A stretch of 6,846 bases of DNA from Nitrospirota bacterium. Lineage in GTDB: Bacteria > Nitrospirota > Thermodesulfovibrionia > UBA6902 > BMS3Bbin08. The DNA lies in the NCBI GenBank assembly GCA_030637135.1, contig DAOVVO010000072.1, positions 1 through 6,846 of the forward strand. Reading direction: 5' to 3'. Numbering within the stretch: position 1 is the first letter of the stretch; each line of letters starts with the position of its first letter. The position numbers and the translations under genes were made by a program. This document shows, piece by piece, positions 4,811-6,846 of the stretch. A model generated the notes under the pieces. That model was not told where the DNA came from. It searched no databases and saw only the letters and a program-made list of their open reading frames with translations.

Positions 4811-6793
4811 ATGGCTTTCAGATGGAATAAAGAAAAGTCCCTTCCACAAGGATACAAGCAATACGAGGACATTGTAGAGTTCTCTCCTCTTGCAATCTGC
4901 GTTCAGGTTAACAATAACATTGTATTTTTAAATAATGCCGGGACAAAACTTTTAAACCAAAGAAATGTTAAACACCTCATTGGAAAATCAGTAACGGATT
5001 TCGTTTCGCCACGTCACAGAGAAACTGTTATGGAACGTCTTCAATGGGCACAAACAAATGAAACAGAAATTGTCTCTTTTGAAGCAGATATTATTCGACC
5101 TGATGGAACAAAAGTTGATGTTGAAATATCGGCAGCTCCTTTAACATACCAGAACAAACAGGCTATTCAAATTGTATTTCATGAGATAACAAATCGCAAA
5201 CACATGGAGAATCTCATCTATCAATGTCAGCATGACTGGGAGGACACCTTTCAGAATATCACTGATATGATTACTGTCCACGACAAGGACTTTAACATTA
5301 TCAGGGCTAATAAAGCTGCGGAAGAGATCCTTAAGTTACCATCTTTAGAACGTGTTCTTAATATGAAATGTTTTAGCTATTACCACGGAACTAATGGGCC
5401 GCCAGAAGGGTGTCCGAGCTGTGATTGTTTGACAACAGGCAAGCCCTGTAGTTTTGAAGTTTTTGAGCCCCACTTAGGTATGCACATCGAAATAAGGGCG
5501 ATGCCGCGATTTGACAAAAACAACCACATAGCGGGGTTGATCCATATTGTCAGAGATGTAACTCAACGTAAACTCGTGGAAAAAGAAATTCAAACAGCCA
5601 AAAACGAACTGGAATCGCGTGTTGAACAACGCACGTTAGAGCTCAAAGTTACCAATGAACAACTACTAAATAAAATAGCTGACCATAAACGCGCTCAGGA
5701 TGATGTGCGAAAAAGCGAGAGTAAATTCCGCAGTCTTTCACAGGAATTCCATACACTTCTGGACGGTATTCCTGATAGTCTAATTCTCCTGTCTCCTGAT
5801 CTGAAAATAAAGTGGGCTAATACGTCCGCATATTCAACATTTGTCAAAACTGTCTCAGAACTGACTGAACAAGATTGTTATAAATTATGCTGTGACATTG
5901 TTTCCCCCTGTGAGAACTGCCCTACACTCAGAAGCTTTCAAACAGGCAAAGAGGAAAACTCCGAGTATGTAAATACTAAAGGCAGGGTTTGGGACTTAAG
6001 GGCTTTCCCTATCGTAGATGACACAGGAAAAGTAAAAAATGTAATTGAGTTAAAAAGAGACATCACGGAAAAGATAAATTTACATGCTGAAGCCATGCGG
6101 ACCAGGCATCTGGCATCATTAGGCGAACTGGCAGCAGGTGTAGCACATGAAATCAATAACCCGATAAATAACATTATCAATTATGCACAAATATTAATAG
6201 ACGAAAAAAAGGGAGATAATGGAATCGAACACAGAATAATTAAAGACAGTGAACGCATTGCAACCATTGTCAGAAGCCTTCTTTCTTTTGCACGTATTAG
6301 AAAGGAAGAAAAGGAAAATACTCATCTGAAAGCAATTTTGTCAGATATGCTTTCTCTGACTGGAGCACAGATAAGAAAGGATGGTATTGTTTTAAAGCTG
6401 GATATTCCCTCTGACCTACCTCAAACAAATGTGCATGCTCAGCAAATTCAACAGGTTTTTCTCAATATTATCAGTAATTCACGGTATGCCCTGAATACAA
6501 AATATCCGGGAACACATGAAAACAAAGTCATTCAGATATCATGTAAAAAAATTACCATCGATAATTCTCCCTATATACGTATAATATTTCATGACCGCGG
6601 AATAGGTATACCCGCTCATATTCTGAACAAGGTACTTAATCCTTTTTTTTCAACTAAATCCCTCAGTATGGGGATCGGCCTTGGCCTCAGTATCAGTCAC
6701 GGCATTATCAGTGAGCACAACGGTAAGTTTATGATTGAAAGTACCGAAGGAGAATTTACGAACATCATAATTGACTTGCCATCAAAAACATAA
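4811..6793 (+). CDS. Soluble PAS-PAS-PAS sensor histidine kinase
   Basis: A complete 660-residue kinase. AGGA at 4800-4803 stands seven bases before the ATG. Order of parts: PAS 1 (about 14-133), PAS 2 (141-254), a charged probable coiled coil (253-305), PAS 3 (305-420), a HisKA dimerisation domain (425-492) with phospho-acceptor His446 in GVAHEINNP, and an HATPase domain (503-658) with N box around NIISNSRYAL (552-561), G1 DRGIGI (595-600), F box NPFFSTK (610-616) and G2 GIGLGLS (621-627). The kinase core looks fully active. No membrane segment or signal peptide is seen, so it should sense a cytoplasmic signal. PAS 2 has C187, C201, C204, C206 and C213; PAS 3 has C356, C360, C361, C367 and C370. 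These may bind a metal or iron-sulphur cluster or sense thiol redox state (inference). No receiver domain is fused; the regulator gene follows after 16 bp. The signal is unknown. Confidence 0.95.
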   Translation: MAFRWNKEKSLPQGYKQYEDIVEFSPLAICVQVNNNIVFLNNAGTKLLNQRNVKHLIGKSVTDFVSPRHRETVMERLQWAQTNETEIVSFEADIIRPDGTKVDVEISAAPLTYQNKQAIQIVFHEITNRKHMENLIYQCQHDWEDTFQNITDMITVHDKDFNIIRANKAAEEILKLPSLERVLNMKCFSYYHGTNGPPEGCPSCDCLTTGKPCSFEVFEPHLGMHIEIRAMPRFDKNNHIAGLIHIVRDVTQRKLVEKEIQTAKNELESRVEQRTLELKVTNEQLLNKIADHKRAQDDVRKSESKFRSLSQEFHTLLDGIPDSLILLSPDLKIKWANTSAYSTFVKTVSELTEQDCYKLCCDIVSPCENCPTLRSFQTGKEENSEYVNTKGRVWDLRAFPIVDDTGKVKNVIELKRDITEKINLHAEAMRTRHLASLGELAAGVAHEINNPINNIINYAQILIDEKKGDNGIEHRIIKDSERIATIVRSLLSFARIRKEEKENTHLKAILSDMLSLTGAQIRKDGIVLKLDIPSDLPQTNVHAQQIQQVFLNIISNSRYALNTKYPGTHENKVIQISCKKITIDNSPYIRIIFHDRGIGIPAHILNKVLNPFFSTKSLSMGIGLGLSISHGIISEHNGKFMIESTEGEFTNIIIDLPSKT

Positions 6794-6809
6794 GGTTTAG
6801 GAAAAAAAG

Positions 6810-6846
6810 ATGAATGCAAAAATTCTTGTAATTGATGATGAAGAGG
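6810..6846 (+). CDS. Response regulator, 5' end only (truncated by window)
   Basis: Twelve complete codons read MNAKILVIDDEE, the typical opening of a receiver domain: a hydrophobic first beta strand, then the acidic DDE residues that bind magnesium next to the phosphorylated Asp. AGGA at 6799-6802 lies seven bases before the ATG. It begins 16 bp after the kinase stop and is almost surely its partner, co-transcribed with it. The output domain lies outside the window. Kinases of this NtrB/ZraS-like type often pair with sigma-54 activators, but nothing here proves that. Confidence 0.85.
   Translation, partial: MNAKILVIDDEE

Overview
The window carries an ordinary, intact set of bacterial housekeeping genes, a sensor-kinase gene with the first codons of its response regulator, and a family of hairpin-rich repeats in the two large intergenic spaces. 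DNA is AT-rich (roughly 40% GC by eye; much lower between genes). Gene content and short Shine-Dalgarno sites indicate a Gram-negative-type bacterium. The lineage cannot be fixed from sequence alone. Cysteine-bearing PAS kinases and COG2509-type flavoproteins are common in anaerobic or low-oxygen bacteria such as deltaproteobacteria and anammox planctomycetes, so one of these is a tentative guess.

Layout. Positions 1-208 are noncoding: a ~107-bp repeat with two hairpins, then AT-rich DNA with a weak candidate terminator. Positions 209-4015 hold four genes on the minus strand, transcribed in the order surE (survival protein, nucleotidase), a COG2509-type FAD-dependent dehydrogenase, pcm (L-isoaspartyl protein methyltransferase) and ilvE (branched-chain aminotransferase). 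The first three are tightly packed (3-bp gap, then 11-bp overlap). ilvE follows a 68-bp gap that holds a possible promoter of its own. Positions 4016-4810 are a 795-bp divergent intergenic region: a degenerate hairpin copy, a second copy of the 107-bp repeat in the same orientation as the first, and a near-consensus sigma-70 promoter (TTGACA-17-TATATT) for the plus-strand kinase, leaving a leader of about 225 nt. Positions 4811-6793 encode a soluble hybrid-free histidine kinase with three PAS domains, two of them with cysteine clusters. A response regulator begins at 6810 and runs off the window.

How the parts fit. surE and pcm are a classic stress-survival pair (nucleotide salvage and repair of age-damaged proteins). 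The flavoprotein inserted between them and the aminotransferase behind them make a maintenance-plus-amino-acid operon. The kinase and regulator form a separate cytoplasmic two-component system, perhaps sensing redox state or a metal through its cysteines. The least explained part is the repeat: two ~90% identical copies, each able to fold into a long interrupted stem plus a second hairpin capped by GTAA (a GNRA-type loop in RNA), bracket the whole surE-ilvE cluster as direct repeats. They look like members of a dispersed intergenic repeat or structured RNA family.
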